From NCBI RefSeq assembly GCF_030814655.1, contig NZ_JAUSVK010000001.1:6083001-6147000 (forward strand): 64,000 nucleotides of DNA, read 5' to 3'. This DNA comes from Labrys monachus. Its GTDB lineage: Bacteria; Pseudomonadota; Alphaproteobacteria; Rhizobiales; Labraceae. A program made the position numbers and the translations under genes. Below the pieces are notes generated by a model, which did no database searches, was not told where the DNA came from, and worked only from the letters and a program-made list of their open reading frames with translations. Positions 1-8,207 of the stretch are shown here, piece after piece (the first letter of the stretch is position 1; the number at the start of each line of letters is the position of its first letter).

Positions 1-250
1 TTCGCGTCAAGTAAAAAACTGTCGCATTATTACCGCAATGTGTCGCATGCGATCGTTTCCGGCCGACGCAAAACCGTCTTCACTCACCGGGTTTACCCGT
101 TTCCCGATCCGGGCGCGTGGCCGGCGAAATCCCAACCACACGGCCTGAAAACAGCAGGCATTCACCATCCATCAAGCCATCCATCTCCTGGACGGGGAGC
201 GAAGCCTTGGCTGCGCTCTTTGGGCAGGCCTGATTTGAAGAGGGACTTTC
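1..250. other. Left-edge non-coding stretch
   Basis: I see no convincing gene here. The stretch upstream of the first gene ends with a purine-rich ribosome-binding site (GAAGAGGGA) about 7 bases before the ATG at 251. It probably carries that gene's promoter, but I could not single one out. Confidence 0.5.
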
Positions 251-1150
251 ATGAAATCAGTCATTCTTGCGTATGCCCTGGCGGCGGTATTGACCGCACC
301 GGCTTTCGCCGCCGACGTCAAGGTGGTCAATCCCGACGCCTACTTTCCCGAAGGACCGATCTGGCACGACGGCAAGCTCTTCTATGTCGAGTATGGCCGA
401 AATACCGTCATGACCTGGGACGGCAACAAAAACGAGGTGTTCTGGCGCCAGGATGGCTGTGGCCCTTCGGCGGTGGTGCCGACCGCGTCTGGCGAGTTCC
501 TGGTGACATGCTATGATTCCAACATGATCGGCCACATCTCGGCCGACGGCAAGACGCTGCCGCCCTACGACAAGGACAGCGACGGCAACCCCTTCATCGG
601 GCCGAATGATTTCGCGCCGGACAGGAAAGGCGGCATCTATTTCACCGGTTCCGGCCATGAAGGACCGGCGATCGATGCTTCGGCGTATTATCTCACTGGG
701 GATGGCAAGGTAACCAAGGTCGCGGACAATTTGCACAACGCCAACGGACTTGCAGTGTCCAACGACGGCAAGCTGCTCTACCTGATCGAGACGGAGGACA
801 ACCGCCTGATCGAGTTCGATATCAAGCCGGACGGGACCCTGTCGAACCGCCGCGTTTTCCTGCGCCTCGACGACCTCTTCCCGAATGCGCCGCATATCTG
901 GCCCGACGGCGTGAAGATCGATGCGAAGGGTGAACTCTATATCGGCCAAAGCCCGCGCTCGCTCGACGCGCCCGGAAAGATCATCGTGGTGGACGGGGAC
1001 GCCAAGCTGCTGCGCACGATAGCAGTCCCCTCGGTCTCGATGCCAAATCTCGCCTTCGGGCCGGAGGAGAAGGTGATTTACGTCATGGCGCTCGACCAAA
1101 TCGACAAAGCGCCATGGCACGGGAAAGTCTACGAGGTCCCCAACCCGTAG
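251..1150 (+). CDS. Secreted SMP-30/gluconolactonase-like beta-propeller protein
   Basis: This 299-residue protein has a clear Sec signal peptide: a hydrophobic segment ending in AFAA around residue 21. It is therefore probably periplasmic. The body has the repeated blade pattern of the SMP-30/gluconolactonase/LRE family, including a GGIYFTGSG segment near residue 119, NGLAVSNDGKLLY near residue 165 and PDGVKIDAKGELYIG near residue 217. Members of the family are calcium-dependent lactonases or esterases, but many are uncharacterised, so the substrate cannot be named. The ATG start has a GAAGAGGGA ribosome-binding site. The gene stands alone and converges on the oxidoreductase gene downstream. 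The fold call is fairly secure; the activity is not. Confidence 0.75.
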   Translation: MKSVILAYALAAVLTAPAFAADVKVVNPDAYFPEGPIWHDGKLFYVEYGRNTVMTWDGNKNEVFWRQDGCGPSAVVPTASGEFLVTCYDSNMIGHISADGKTLPPYDKDSDGNPFIGPNDFAPDRKGGIYFTGSGHEGPAIDASAYYLTGDGKVTKVADNLHNANGLAVSNDGKLLYLIETEDNRLIEFDIKPDGTLSNRRVFLRLDDLFPNAPHIWPDGVKIDAKGELYIGQSPRSLDAPGKIIVVDGDAKLLRTIAVPSVSMPNLAFGPEEKVIYVMALDQIDKAPWHGKVYEVPNP

Positions 1151-1190
1151 ACGCCCTATGACCCAGCCGAGCCGACTTGAAAGCGGCTTG

Positions 1191-1216
1191 GCCGGCCCCC
1201 TCCTATGCGGGCCGGC
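1191..1216. terminator. Hairpin between convergent genes
   Basis: An 8-base perfect inverted repeat (GCCGGCCC and GGGCCGGC) with a 10-base loop lies between two convergent genes. There is no T-run, so use as a bidirectional terminator is inference from position and stem strength only. Confidence 0.4.
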
Positions 1217-1244
1217 ACCGCCGAAAGGACGTCCGGGACCCCCG

Positions 1245-2261
1245 TCAGGCCTGCTGCGCGACGTCGATCACGAGCTTGCCCTTGGCCGCGCCCGCCTCGT
1301 ATTTGCGGTGCGCGTCGGCTGCCTGTGCGAGGGTGAAGCGCTCGGGGTCGAGGCGCGGCTTCAATCGGCCCTCCTCGGCCATCGCCGCGACGATCTCGAG
1401 GATCTCGCCATGCCGCTCGATGCCGATGCCCTTCATGATCGGCAGCAGGACCAGGACCATGTGCAGATTGCCGCCCCTGAGATAGAGCGGGGCGAGGTTG
1501 TGGGATGCGGCGCCGACGACGGTGACCACATCGCCGGTCGGCCGGACCATCTGGAAGGCCGCGTCGAGCGCCGCGCCGCCGACGGTGTCGAAAATGACGT
1601 CGAAGCCGCGGCCCCCTGTATGCTTGCCGATCACATCCGCCGCGGTCTCGACCGAAAGATCGACGCTGGCGCAGGCCCCGGCGCCGAGCGCCAGCGCGGC
1701 GCTCTCCTCGGACCGGGTGCCGGCGACGACATAGGCGCCCGCCGCGGCCGCCATTTGCACCGCCATATAGCCGACGCCGCCGGCGCCGCCCGATATGAAG
1801 ACCTTGCTGGCGGGCGTGACGCTCGCCTTGTCGAACAGCGCCTTCCAGGCGGTCGCTGCCGTCAGCGGCAGGGCGGACGCGGCGCGGAAATCGAGATTTG
1901 CGGGTTTGCGGGCAACCAGCGCGGCATCATAGACGGCATATTCGGCAAGCGCGCCCGGCACATCGCCGGCCGGCCCCTTGAAGCCGCCGGCAAAGCCGAA
2001 GACCTCGTCGCCGACGGCGAATTTGGCGACGCCCGGGCCGAGCGCATCGACGATGCCGGCGAAATCGCTGTGCAGCACGGCCGGAAACGTCCCCGGCGTC
2101 ATCGGCAGGGCCGCCTTGCGCACCTTGACGTCGATCGGATTGAGGCTGGAGGCGATGATCCTGACCCTGATCTCGCCGGCCGCGGGCTCGGGTATCGGGC
2201 GTTCGACCAGCTTGAGAACGTCGGGCGTCCCCTGTTCGACGGCAATGACGGCTCTCATCAT
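1245..2261 (-). CDS. NADPH:quinone oxidoreductase (zinc-free MDR family)
   Basis: This 338-residue medium-chain dehydrogenase/reductase has a GroES-like N-terminal half (EVFGFAGG near residue 90) and a Rossmann half with the glycine-rich motif SGGAGGVGYMAVQMA near residue 155, which binds NADPH. The cysteine/histidine zinc ligands of classical alcohol dehydrogenases are not visible, so it belongs to the quinone oxidoreductase (zeta-crystallin) branch. It would reduce quinones or activated alkenes in the cytosol. It starts 91 bases from a divergently transcribed LysR regulator, the usual arrangement for a regulator and its target. The second codon is also ATG, so the start could be three bases later. 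Confidence 0.85.
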   Translation of the reverse strand: MMRAVIAVEQGTPDVLKLVERPIPEPAAGEIRVRIIASSLNPIDVKVRKAALPMTPGTFPAVLHSDFAGIVDALGPGVAKFAVGDEVFGFAGGFKGPAGDVPGALAEYAVYDAALVARKPANLDFRAASALPLTAATAWKALFDKASVTPASKVFISGGAGGVGYMAVQMAAAAGAYVVAGTRSEESAALALGAGACASVDLSVETAADVIGKHTGGRGFDVIFDTVGGAALDAAFQMVRPTGDVVTVVGAASHNLAPLYLRGGNLHMVLVLLPIMKGIGIERHGEILEIVAAMAEEGRLKPRLDPERFTLAQAADAHRKYEAGAAKGKLVIDVAQQA

Positions 2262-2352
2262 GGGACACTCTGCTTCTGCGTTGTCGGAAGCCGCATTTTA
2301 TTGGTGCTTCGTCACGCCGCAAAGATCGTCAGAAATATGATACTGTTTCCTC

Positions 2353-3279
2353 ATGAGCAATAATGACCGGCTGACACAGCGGATTGCAGGGGTCGAGGAA
2401 TTCGTGCGCGTCGCGGAGACATCGAGTTTCATCCGCGCGGCGGAATCGCTGGGGCAGGCGCCCTCGGCCGTATCGAAGGCGATCCGGCAGCTTGAGCTGC
2501 GGCTCGGCGCCCGGCTCTTCCACCGCACGACGCGCAGCGTCAGCCTGACGGAGGAAGGTTCGCTGTTCTACCAGCGGGCGAGCCGCTGGATCTCCGAGCT
2601 CGACGACATGCAGAGTGCCGTCAGCGGCGATCCGGCCGAGCTCAGCGGCCTGGTGCGGATCGACATGCCGACGACCTTCGGGCGGGCGCTGTTCATTCCG
2701 CATCTCGCCGCCTTTCTGGATCGCTTTCCGAAGCTTTCGGTCGAGGTCCGGATGAACGATCACCGCGTCAATCTGGTCGCCGAGGGGGTGGATCTCGCCC
2801 TGCGCATCGGGGACCTCGCAGATTCCGACCTGGTGGTGAAGCCGCTGGGCCGGGCGCCGATGGGCACCTATGTCTGCCCCCGATGCCTGGAGCGTTACGG
2901 CGAGCCGGCCTCGCCGGAAGAGCTGCTGTCGCACCGGCTGATCGCGCTGATGCCGCCGACGGGACGGTCGAAACCGATGCTCTACGTCGTCGGCGACCAG
3001 GATATCGCCATCGACACCCGCCACGCGGTGGCGAGCTTCACCAATGGCGATGCGATGATCGACGCCGCGATCACCGGGATCGGCATCGCGCAGACGCCGG
3101 CCTTCTATGCCGAGCAGGCGGTCGGGCAGGGATTGCTGACGCAGATCCTGAAAGGACAGGATGCGCCCGGCCTGGCGATCCAGCTCGTCTACCCCTCGCG
3201 CAGGCAGCTGCCGAAACGGGTGCGCGTGCTGATCGAGTTCCTGACGGATGCGATGGCGCATGCCTGGGACGAGACGTAG
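2353..3279 (+). CDS. LysR-family transcriptional regulator
   Basis: This 308-residue protein has an N-terminal winged helix-turn-helix (residues 12-70; SSFIRAAESLGQAPSAVSKAI is the recognition region, followed by LGARLFHRTTRSVSLT). A periplasmic-binding-protein-like effector domain follows from about residue 95. Sequence features place it in the CrgA/DmlR-like branch of LysR regulators. It is transcribed away from the quinone oxidoreductase gene at 1245-2261, which is the likely target. The shared intergenic region is only 91 bases, so operator and both promoters must overlap. The effector is unknown. The accessory block starts directly after its stop codon. Confidence 0.9.
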   Translation: MSNNDRLTQRIAGVEEFVRVAETSSFIRAAESLGQAPSAVSKAIRQLELRLGARLFHRTTRSVSLTEEGSLFYQRASRWISELDDMQSAVSGDPAELSGLVRIDMPTTFGRALFIPHLAAFLDRFPKLSVEVRMNDHRVNLVAEGVDLALRIGDLADSDLVVKPLGRAPMGTYVCPRCLERYGEPASPEELLSHRLIALMPPTGRSKPMLYVVGDQDIAIDTRHAVASFTNGDAMIDAAITGIGIAQTPAFYAEQAVGQGLLTQILKGQDAPGLAIQLVYPSRRQLPKRVRVLIEFLTDAMAHAWDET

Positions 3280-3603
3280 GACGAGAAGCGGTGCATTTAT
3301 GTGATGGGCCTGAAGCCGGTTCCGATGCGGCAGATGGTGTTTATTTGTGCAGTGTCACCGTTATTCCTGTGCAGTGTCACCGTTATTCCGAGCCAGTACA
3401 CTCGACTGGACCATCGTTAGGCGTGGATGGCGACCACCCGAACTCTCCGCCGCCATACGCCGCCGCTTCTACTCTCTTCCGAAGAGAGCATCTCCCACTC
3501 TCCGCGCTGTCGTGGCTTCGGCGGTTTCAGAGTGCTGTGCAGGGAAATCGGGGAGATGGCGCGCCGGAGAGGATAAAACTGGGCACTCTTATGTCATTGT
3601 TTG
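3280..3603. other. Junction of core gene and accessory block
   Basis: No intact gene is recognised between the LysR gene and the IS3-family element. It contains a 22-base tandem duplication (3346-3389) and short open frames without recognisable similarity. It looks like debris of earlier insertions. Confidence 0.5.
3346..3389. repeat. Two perfect tandem copies of a 22-base unit
   Basis: The unit TGTGCAGTGTCACCGTTATT plus CC occurs twice head to tail (3346-3367 and 3368-3389). Short directly repeated transposase-binding sites of this kind are found inside the ends of IS21-like elements, so this may be an orphan IS end. That origin is inference. Confidence 0.6.
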
Positions 3604-3688
3604 AGAGCTGGCTCGGGAAAAACGGACAGGACCGATAAGTGGAATTTGGCCCTGAACCTGGCATAGGATGCCAAGAACAGGAGCGACG

Positions 3689-4000
3689 ATGACGAGACGA
3701 GCACGCCGGAACCATGGCCCGGCTTTCAAGGCGAAAGTAGCCTTGGCGGCGATCAAGGGCGAGAAGACGCTGAATGAGTTAGCTCAGCAGTTTGATGTCC
3801 ACACCAACCAGATCAGTCAGTGGAAGACACAGCTTCTTGAAGGGGCAACCGGGGTATTCGGTGCGGGTGGCACGGCCGTGCCAGCTTCGTCCGGGGTTGA
3901 TGTCAAAACCCTCCATGCCAAGATCGGGGAGTTGACGCTTGAGAATGATTTTTTAGAAGGAGCGCTCACCAAGGCCGGCCTTCTGAGCGCAAGAAAATGA
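3689..4000 (+). CDS. IS3-family transposase, OrfA
   Basis: OrfA is a 103-residue DNA-binding subunit. It has a helix-turn-helix (residues about 14-45, FKAKVALAAIKGEKTL then LAQQFDVHTNQISQWK) and a C-terminal leucine-zipper-like segment (LHAKIGELTLENDFLEGAL) that mediates oligomerisation in this family. An AGGAG sequence 7 bases upstream supports the ATG at 3689 over an ATG 21 bases earlier. Its stop overlaps the OrfB start as ATGA at 3997-4000. OrfB lies in the -1 frame, so the overlap allows translational coupling or frameshifting to the OrfAB fusion. Confidence 0.9.
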   Translation: MTRRARRNHGPAFKAKVALAAIKGEKTLNELAQQFDVHTNQISQWKTQLLEGATGVFGAGGTAVPASSGVDVKTLHAKIGELTLENDFLEGALTKAGLLSARK

Positions 4001-4827
4001 TCGACCGCACGCACGAACTTCCGATCACTCGCCAAGCCAAGGCTTTGGGACTGGCGCGAAGCAGCGTCTACTATCTGCCCCGTCCTGTGCCGCCCGCCGA
4101 CCTTACCCTGATGCGGCAGATCGACGAGCTGCACCTTGAGCATCCCTTCGCCGGTTCTCGCATGCTGCAAGGTCTTTTGGCTGCCGATGGGCACCAAGCC
4201 GGACGGTTGCACGTCGCCACGCTGATGAAGCGCATGGGGATAGAGGCAATCTACCGGCGACCGAACACCTCGAAACCAGCGCCGGGACACAAGATCTATC
4301 CCTATCTCCTGCGCGAACTGCCGGTGACCAAGCCCAATCAGGTCTGGGCGATGGACATCACCTACATCCCGATGCGGCGTGGCTTTGTCTATCTGGCAGC
4401 CGTGGTGGATTGGTTCAGCCGCCGCGTGCTGTCCTGGCGGCTCTCGATCAGCATGGAGGCGGACTTCTGTATCGAGGCGGTCGAGGAGGCTCTGGTGCGT
4501 TATGGCAAGCCGGAAATCTTCAATACCGATCAAGGCAGCCAGTTCACCAGCGAGGCCTTCACCGGCTTGCTGATCAAGAACGACATCAAGATCAGCATGG
4601 ATGGCAGGGGCGCCTGGCGCGACAATGTCTTCGTCGAGAGAATTTGGAGGTCGGTGAAATACGAGGAAGTCTATCTCCACGCCTACGACACGGTGTCCCA
4701 GGCCCGCGCCTCGATCGGCCGATATTTGATTTTCTACAATACCCGCAGACCCCATTCGAGCCTTGACCGGAAGACACCCGATCAGGCCTACTTCAGCCAG
4801 CCAACCCCAATCCCGGCCGCGGCATAA
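3997..4827 (+). CDS. IS3-family transposase, OrfB (DDE catalytic subunit)
   Basis: This 276-residue protein has an HTH_21-like N-terminal region (about residues 45-95) and an integrase core with the DDE triad: WAMDITYIP (first Asp near residue 113), NTDQGSQFTS (second Asp near residue 173) and the glutamate in DNVFVERIWRSVKYEE (near residue 210). The C-terminal FYNTRRPHSSLDRKTP block is typical of the family. All catalytic positions are present, so the element is probably active together with OrfA. Confidence 0.92.
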   Translation: MIDRTHELPITRQAKALGLARSSVYYLPRPVPPADLTLMRQIDELHLEHPFAGSRMLQGLLAADGHQAGRLHVATLMKRMGIEAIYRRPNTSKPAPGHKIYPYLLRELPVTKPNQVWAMDITYIPMRRGFVYLAAVVDWFSRRVLSWRLSISMEADFCIEAVEEALVRYGKPEIFNTDQGSQFTSEAFTGLLIKNDIKISMDGRGAWRDNVFVERIWRSVKYEEVYLHAYDTVSQARASIGRYLIFYNTRRPHSSLDRKTPDQAYFSQPTPIPAAA

Positions 4828-4892
4828 TACGGGCTGAAATCCACTTATCCGGCAGGGCTAAGCTGTCCAAACAAACCGAGCCAACTCTTTTG

Positions 4893-5077
4893 TGCTGTGT
4901 AATTCTTTGCGAATGCCGCTGAACGCTCACCGCCGCCATTTGGGTTCTAATACCAAAAACTCGCGGGCGATCTCGGCAGATGTTGAGCCGAAAGCCGCCC
5001 GTTCGTTAATGGAACACAATTGGTCGAAGCGGACATGCGAGAGTGACTTGCCCGCCCGCAGATCTCGGCCGGCCCCG
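4893..5077. other. Short stretch without a recognised gene
   Basis: Between the IS3-family element and the stop of the coiled-coil nuclease-like gene I see no recognisable gene. A 63-codon frame can be drawn, but it lacks a ribosome-binding site and known motifs. Confidence 0.4.
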
Positions 5078-6004
5078 CTATGAGGCTATGGTGGCCAGAA
5101 ACATGATGCCGCCCTCTACGCGCTGCCTAAGAGCTTTCAGGCTGGCGAAGGTGAGCGTCCCCGCCGCTCCGTGTGTGGCTTTGTTGAAAACTGGGAAAAG
5201 CTGAAGTATGTCGTCGATGTCTTTTTCAACGAAGCCGAGCATCTCAGGCGAATCCGCGCCCTTCTGCTTCAACAGGTATCTGACCTTCGCTTTTCGTGAG
5301 GGGGTACCGTTGGGTGTCTTCTCGTAGCTTGGATCAGCCGCGATGACATCCTTGTCGTCGGCCCACCGGTCCAGAATCTCGGTGAAAATCTCGCGCACGC
5401 TTGTGCAGAAGTGGCGAGCAGCATCCGTATTGGCCGGATTGAGCGCGAAGAGCGCCCCTTTCCACCGGTCGCAAAGATCTTGGGAGAGGTCGGTAAGATA
5501 GTCGAGGATGCCAGTATCCTGTGCGCTTTCAGTCGGCGCTTCGGTGTCGGCGTTCAAGGCGTATGCGACGGCAGCGCTGTTGCTGCTTTCTCGCTTGGCG
5601 GCCGCCAGGATGTCGGTATTCGCAGAGCCTATAGCCTCAACTCGATCATACCTCGCGCTCAAGTCGAAGGAAGAGTCTCTGACGTCTGCATAGCGCGATG
5701 TGGTCAGCGCGCGGAGCGCTGAGAGGCGGCGCTGCCGGTCCCGCTCGACCTGGGCGTTGTGAGTGCGCACCGCCTGATTGTATTTGCCGATGGCCGCTTG
5801 GCGCTTCTGGTTGTACTGGCGAACCTCGCGATTGTGGTTATCGACCAAGCGCTTGTTGTGCTGGTTGATCCTGTCGATCTCTCTGTTCGTGTCACGCACC
5901 CACTTTTCGTAGGCGGCCTTATTGGCACGGTTTACGCGGTCGATTTCTTGGTTTTGCCGCCTAACCATAGCGTTGTACTCTGCAGGGGTTACCCTCCGAA
6001 CCAT
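5078..6004 (-). CDS. Coiled-coil protein resembling predicted pPIWI-associated nuclease
   Basis: This 308-residue protein has two parts. Residues about 8-90 are a highly charged, Asn/Gln/Arg-rich coiled coil with repeated RxNxxxDRxN patterns. Residues about 165-308 form a helical domain (DRWKGALFALNP, HFCTSVREIFTEIL, FNKATHGAAGTL) that resembles the 'predicted pPIWI-associating nuclease' families known from prokaryotic defence loci. That assignment is from memory of the motif pattern and is tentative; catalytic residues are not evident. The ATG at 6004 is preceded by GGAGGG at 5-base spacing; a GTG 12 bases upstream is less likely. It is the third gene after the DUF262 and HEPN genes, separated from the HEPN stop by 220 bases, so it may have its own promoter. 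Confidence 0.5.
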   Translation of the reverse strand: MVRRVTPAEYNAMVRRQNQEIDRVNRANKAAYEKWVRDTNREIDRINQHNKRLVDNHNREVRQYNQKRQAAIGKYNQAVRTHNAQVERDRQRRLSALRALTTSRYADVRDSSFDLSARYDRVEAIGSANTDILAAAKRESSNSAAVAYALNADTEAPTESAQDTGILDYLTDLSQDLCDRWKGALFALNPANTDAARHFCTSVREIFTEILDRWADDKDVIAADPSYEKTPNGTPSRKAKVRYLLKQKGADSPEMLGFVEKDIDDILQLFPVFNKATHGAAGTLTFASLKALRQRVEGGIMFLATIAS

Positions 6005-7111
6005 GAATCCCTCCACTTACTTGACCACCGTTCGTCTAGCTGGGGATGCTGTGGCGTCAGTTCAAGGGTATTTGGTAATAGTTCACAGTGCTTGCGGGGT
6101 GAGAGTACAATAGGCTGAAAAAGAGTCGTAGTCGATCGATCGCCTAGTTTGGATTCGATTTCGCAGGCCGCCATGGGTTTGCGGAGTGGTTCGCGCGGCT
6201 GCCCCTTCGGGCCGATTTGGTTTTTTATCCAGCCAATTCGATCGGTTGCCCTGTTCTATCTCGCACTATGACAAATGGTTTTGCGGCCCGAGCCACCGCC
6301 CCAGCAATTCCGATAGCACGGTTGGGATAAAGTTTGGTTCCCTTGCGTACTGTAAAAGGGCGCTCGAGCCAGGAGCCGTCCGCTTGTTCATCGAGGAAGC
6401 GCGTATCGCGAGAATATGTCGCTACATCTTTCTCAAGGTTCTTCTTGTCCTGACATGCCTTGATCGCAGCGCCAGCGTTCTTCGCCAACACGTCACAGCA
6501 GATACCTATCACAATGGCAGAACGGATGTTTGATTGGAGGTCGGCAACAGGGATGCTGGAGACAGGATCATGAGCAGCCTTATGCCGTGTACCTGCTAAG
6601 TTCTTGTAGTTCTCTTGTAGACTAAGGGCAGCTCCACCAAATGCGGCGGCAAGACTGTTCATCTTGCTCCAGGGGTCTTTCACTCCGAATGTTCCAAAAG
6701 CCTGTTTGATATCATCGTGACCAACGTTCGAACCTTTCGGACTGAAGCCAAGGGCAGTGTAAGAGGGTGGAGCGTCTTTATACTTCACAACGAGTTCGAG
6801 CGTCTGCGTCACGTAATTGATACGGTCAGGCGCACCGCGGAGGAACGAGAGGCGGTTATTCATGCCGATAGTCGAGTCGACCACGATGAAATCGCGGATG
6901 CCGTCCGGCAATGCCGCGAAACCGAGGTGGGCGGCACCGACATCCTTCTCCACCAAGTGGTCGAAGACCGAACCCACGTACTTCTCGAGCATTGCAAATG
7001 CGGTCACTGCGAGTCCGAGCCTGAGGACACGTGCACTCAGGTTGGCCGGGTCTGTAAGCGGCAACCGGTCTTGGAGCAGCGGCTCTCCGCTGACCTTGAG
7101 CATCTGCTCTA

Positions 7112-8169
7112 GAGCGAAATTGTTCAGACTGTAGAATATCCAGCATTAGAGAAGTAATTTCTGCATTCGGACGGGGAGAAGCGCGGGAGAGTTTTGGCGA
7201 TTTCGTCCCAGAGATCGTGGATGGATCGGGTTGCAGCCGCGCGCAGGAGAGCTTTGAGCTTTGCGAAGAGGTTCTCGATCGGATTGAGATCGGGGGAGTA
7301 GGCGGGCAAGTAAAGCAGTTCCGCCCCTGCGGCCTCGATGGCTTGGCGCACACCCGGGACTTTGTGGCTGCTCAGATTGTCCATGATGACGATATCGCCG
7401 TAATTGAGGGTGGGAACGAGGATCTGCGCGACATAGGCCTTGAAGCAATCGCCGTTGACTGGGCCGTCGAGCACGCAGGGAGCTGTCAATCCCCCGCTGC
7501 GCAGAGCGCCAATGAAGGTCGTGGTTTTCCAATGGCCATGCGGCACGTAGTCGATCAGGCGCTGTCCGCGCTTGCACCTGCCGTAGTGGCGCGCCATCGC
7601 GGTCGAGGCCCAGGTCTCGTCAATGAAGACCAGACGCGAGGGCCTCAGCCAGATTTGGTTGCTGTGCCATTTGCGGCGAGCGGCCGCGACATCGGGGCGT
7701 TTTTGCTCGCTGGCGTGGATCGTCTTTTTTTATATGTCAGCCCAAGCCGCTTGAGCATATGCCACATCGGGGCATGGCTGATGCTGACCCCCAATTCTTC
7801 CTCCGCCCAGGCCCGCAGATCCGCGACACGCGCATCCGGATCAGCCGCGACCTTGGCCCGCAGAACCTCTTCATGCTTGGCAAGCTTGAGCGGAACATGA
7901 TTGCGCTGGGGGCGGGCACTGACCTCCCCCGTCGCGCGCCGCCGCGCGGCCGCCTTGTAGATGTAGGACACACTCACCCTGAAGATTGGTGCGATTGTGC
8001 TCGCCGACATCCCGCTATCCAGCGCCCCAAGCACACGATCTCGCAAATCCTGCGAATAGGCTTCACCACGCTTCGTCATGCTTCATCTCCGGAATAGCCC
8101 GGAAACCTATGAATCACACTAAGCCATCCAGTGGAATCCCTTCCGATTCCACTCAGACAAATTCCGCTC
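7112..8169 (-). mobile_element. IS630-family insertion sequence inside the HEPN gene
   Basis: The ends form imperfect inverted repeats beginning GAGCG(A/G)AATT (7112 onward and complement of 8169 backward). They are flanked by the TA dinucleotide at 7110-7111 and 8170-8171, the TA target duplication expected of IS630/Tc1-mariner transposition. The single transposase gene is read through a -1 frameshift. Its precise insertion within a continuous host reading frame fixes both boundaries. Confidence 0.9.
7124..8079 (-). CDS. IS630-family transposase with programmed -1 frameshift
   Basis: Two frames together encode a full-length IS630 transposase of about 318 residues. The first (8079 to 7645) has a helix-turn-helix region (YSQDLRDRVLGALDSG, TIAPIFRVSVSYIYK). 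The second (ending at 7124) holds the DDE core: FIDETWAST with the first Asp, IVIMDNLSSHK with the second, and the PAYSPDLNPIENLF block with the third acidic residue. The frames are in -1 relation and meet at a run of seven A on the coding strand (complement of 7725-7731), a typical slippery site. Interpreted as programmed frameshifting, not decay, because both halves are otherwise intact. Confidence 0.85.
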
Positions 8170-8207
8170 TAGCGTGCTGAAGAATTCCCGCCGAAACTGC
8201 GCCATGG

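Larger units (their letters stand above)
3604..4888 (+). mobile_element. IS3-family insertion sequence, apparently intact
   Basis: The element carries the two overlapping reading frames typical of IS3. The ends match as 13-base inverted repeats AGAG[C/T]TGGCTCGG (3604-3616 and complement of 4876-4888). They are flanked by a 4-base direct repeat TTTG at 3600-3603 and 4889-4892, consistent with a target-site duplication. Further inside, both ends share a second block (GATAAGTGGA) at different spacing. IS3 elements usually begin with TG, so the exact outer base could be off by a few positions. The intact frames and direct repeat suggest fairly recent insertion. Confidence 0.8.
6225..8205 (-). 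pseudogene. HEPN-domain protein gene (RiboL-PSP-HEPN-like) split by an IS630 element
   Basis: The original gene can be rebuilt exactly. It starts at ATG 8205, two bases after the DUF262 stop. Codons 1-12 run to 8170, and after removal of the IS (7112-8169) plus one TA copy the frame continues from 7109 to the stop at 6225. The joined sequence reads through without a break and encodes 306 residues. The protein is helical with the HEPN RNase motif R-x4-H (RHKAAH, residues 187-192 of the rebuilt protein), and resembles RiboL-PSP-HEPN proteins. HEPN proteins of this type are often ribonuclease effectors or toxins. The remaining 292-codon frame from an internal ATG at 7103 keeps the whole R-x4-H region, so residual expression cannot be excluded. 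Confidence 0.8.

Noticed and set aside
4893-5083. 63-codon frame after the IS3-family element
   Set aside because: It begins with a weak start inside the IS edge and lacks any recognisable feature.
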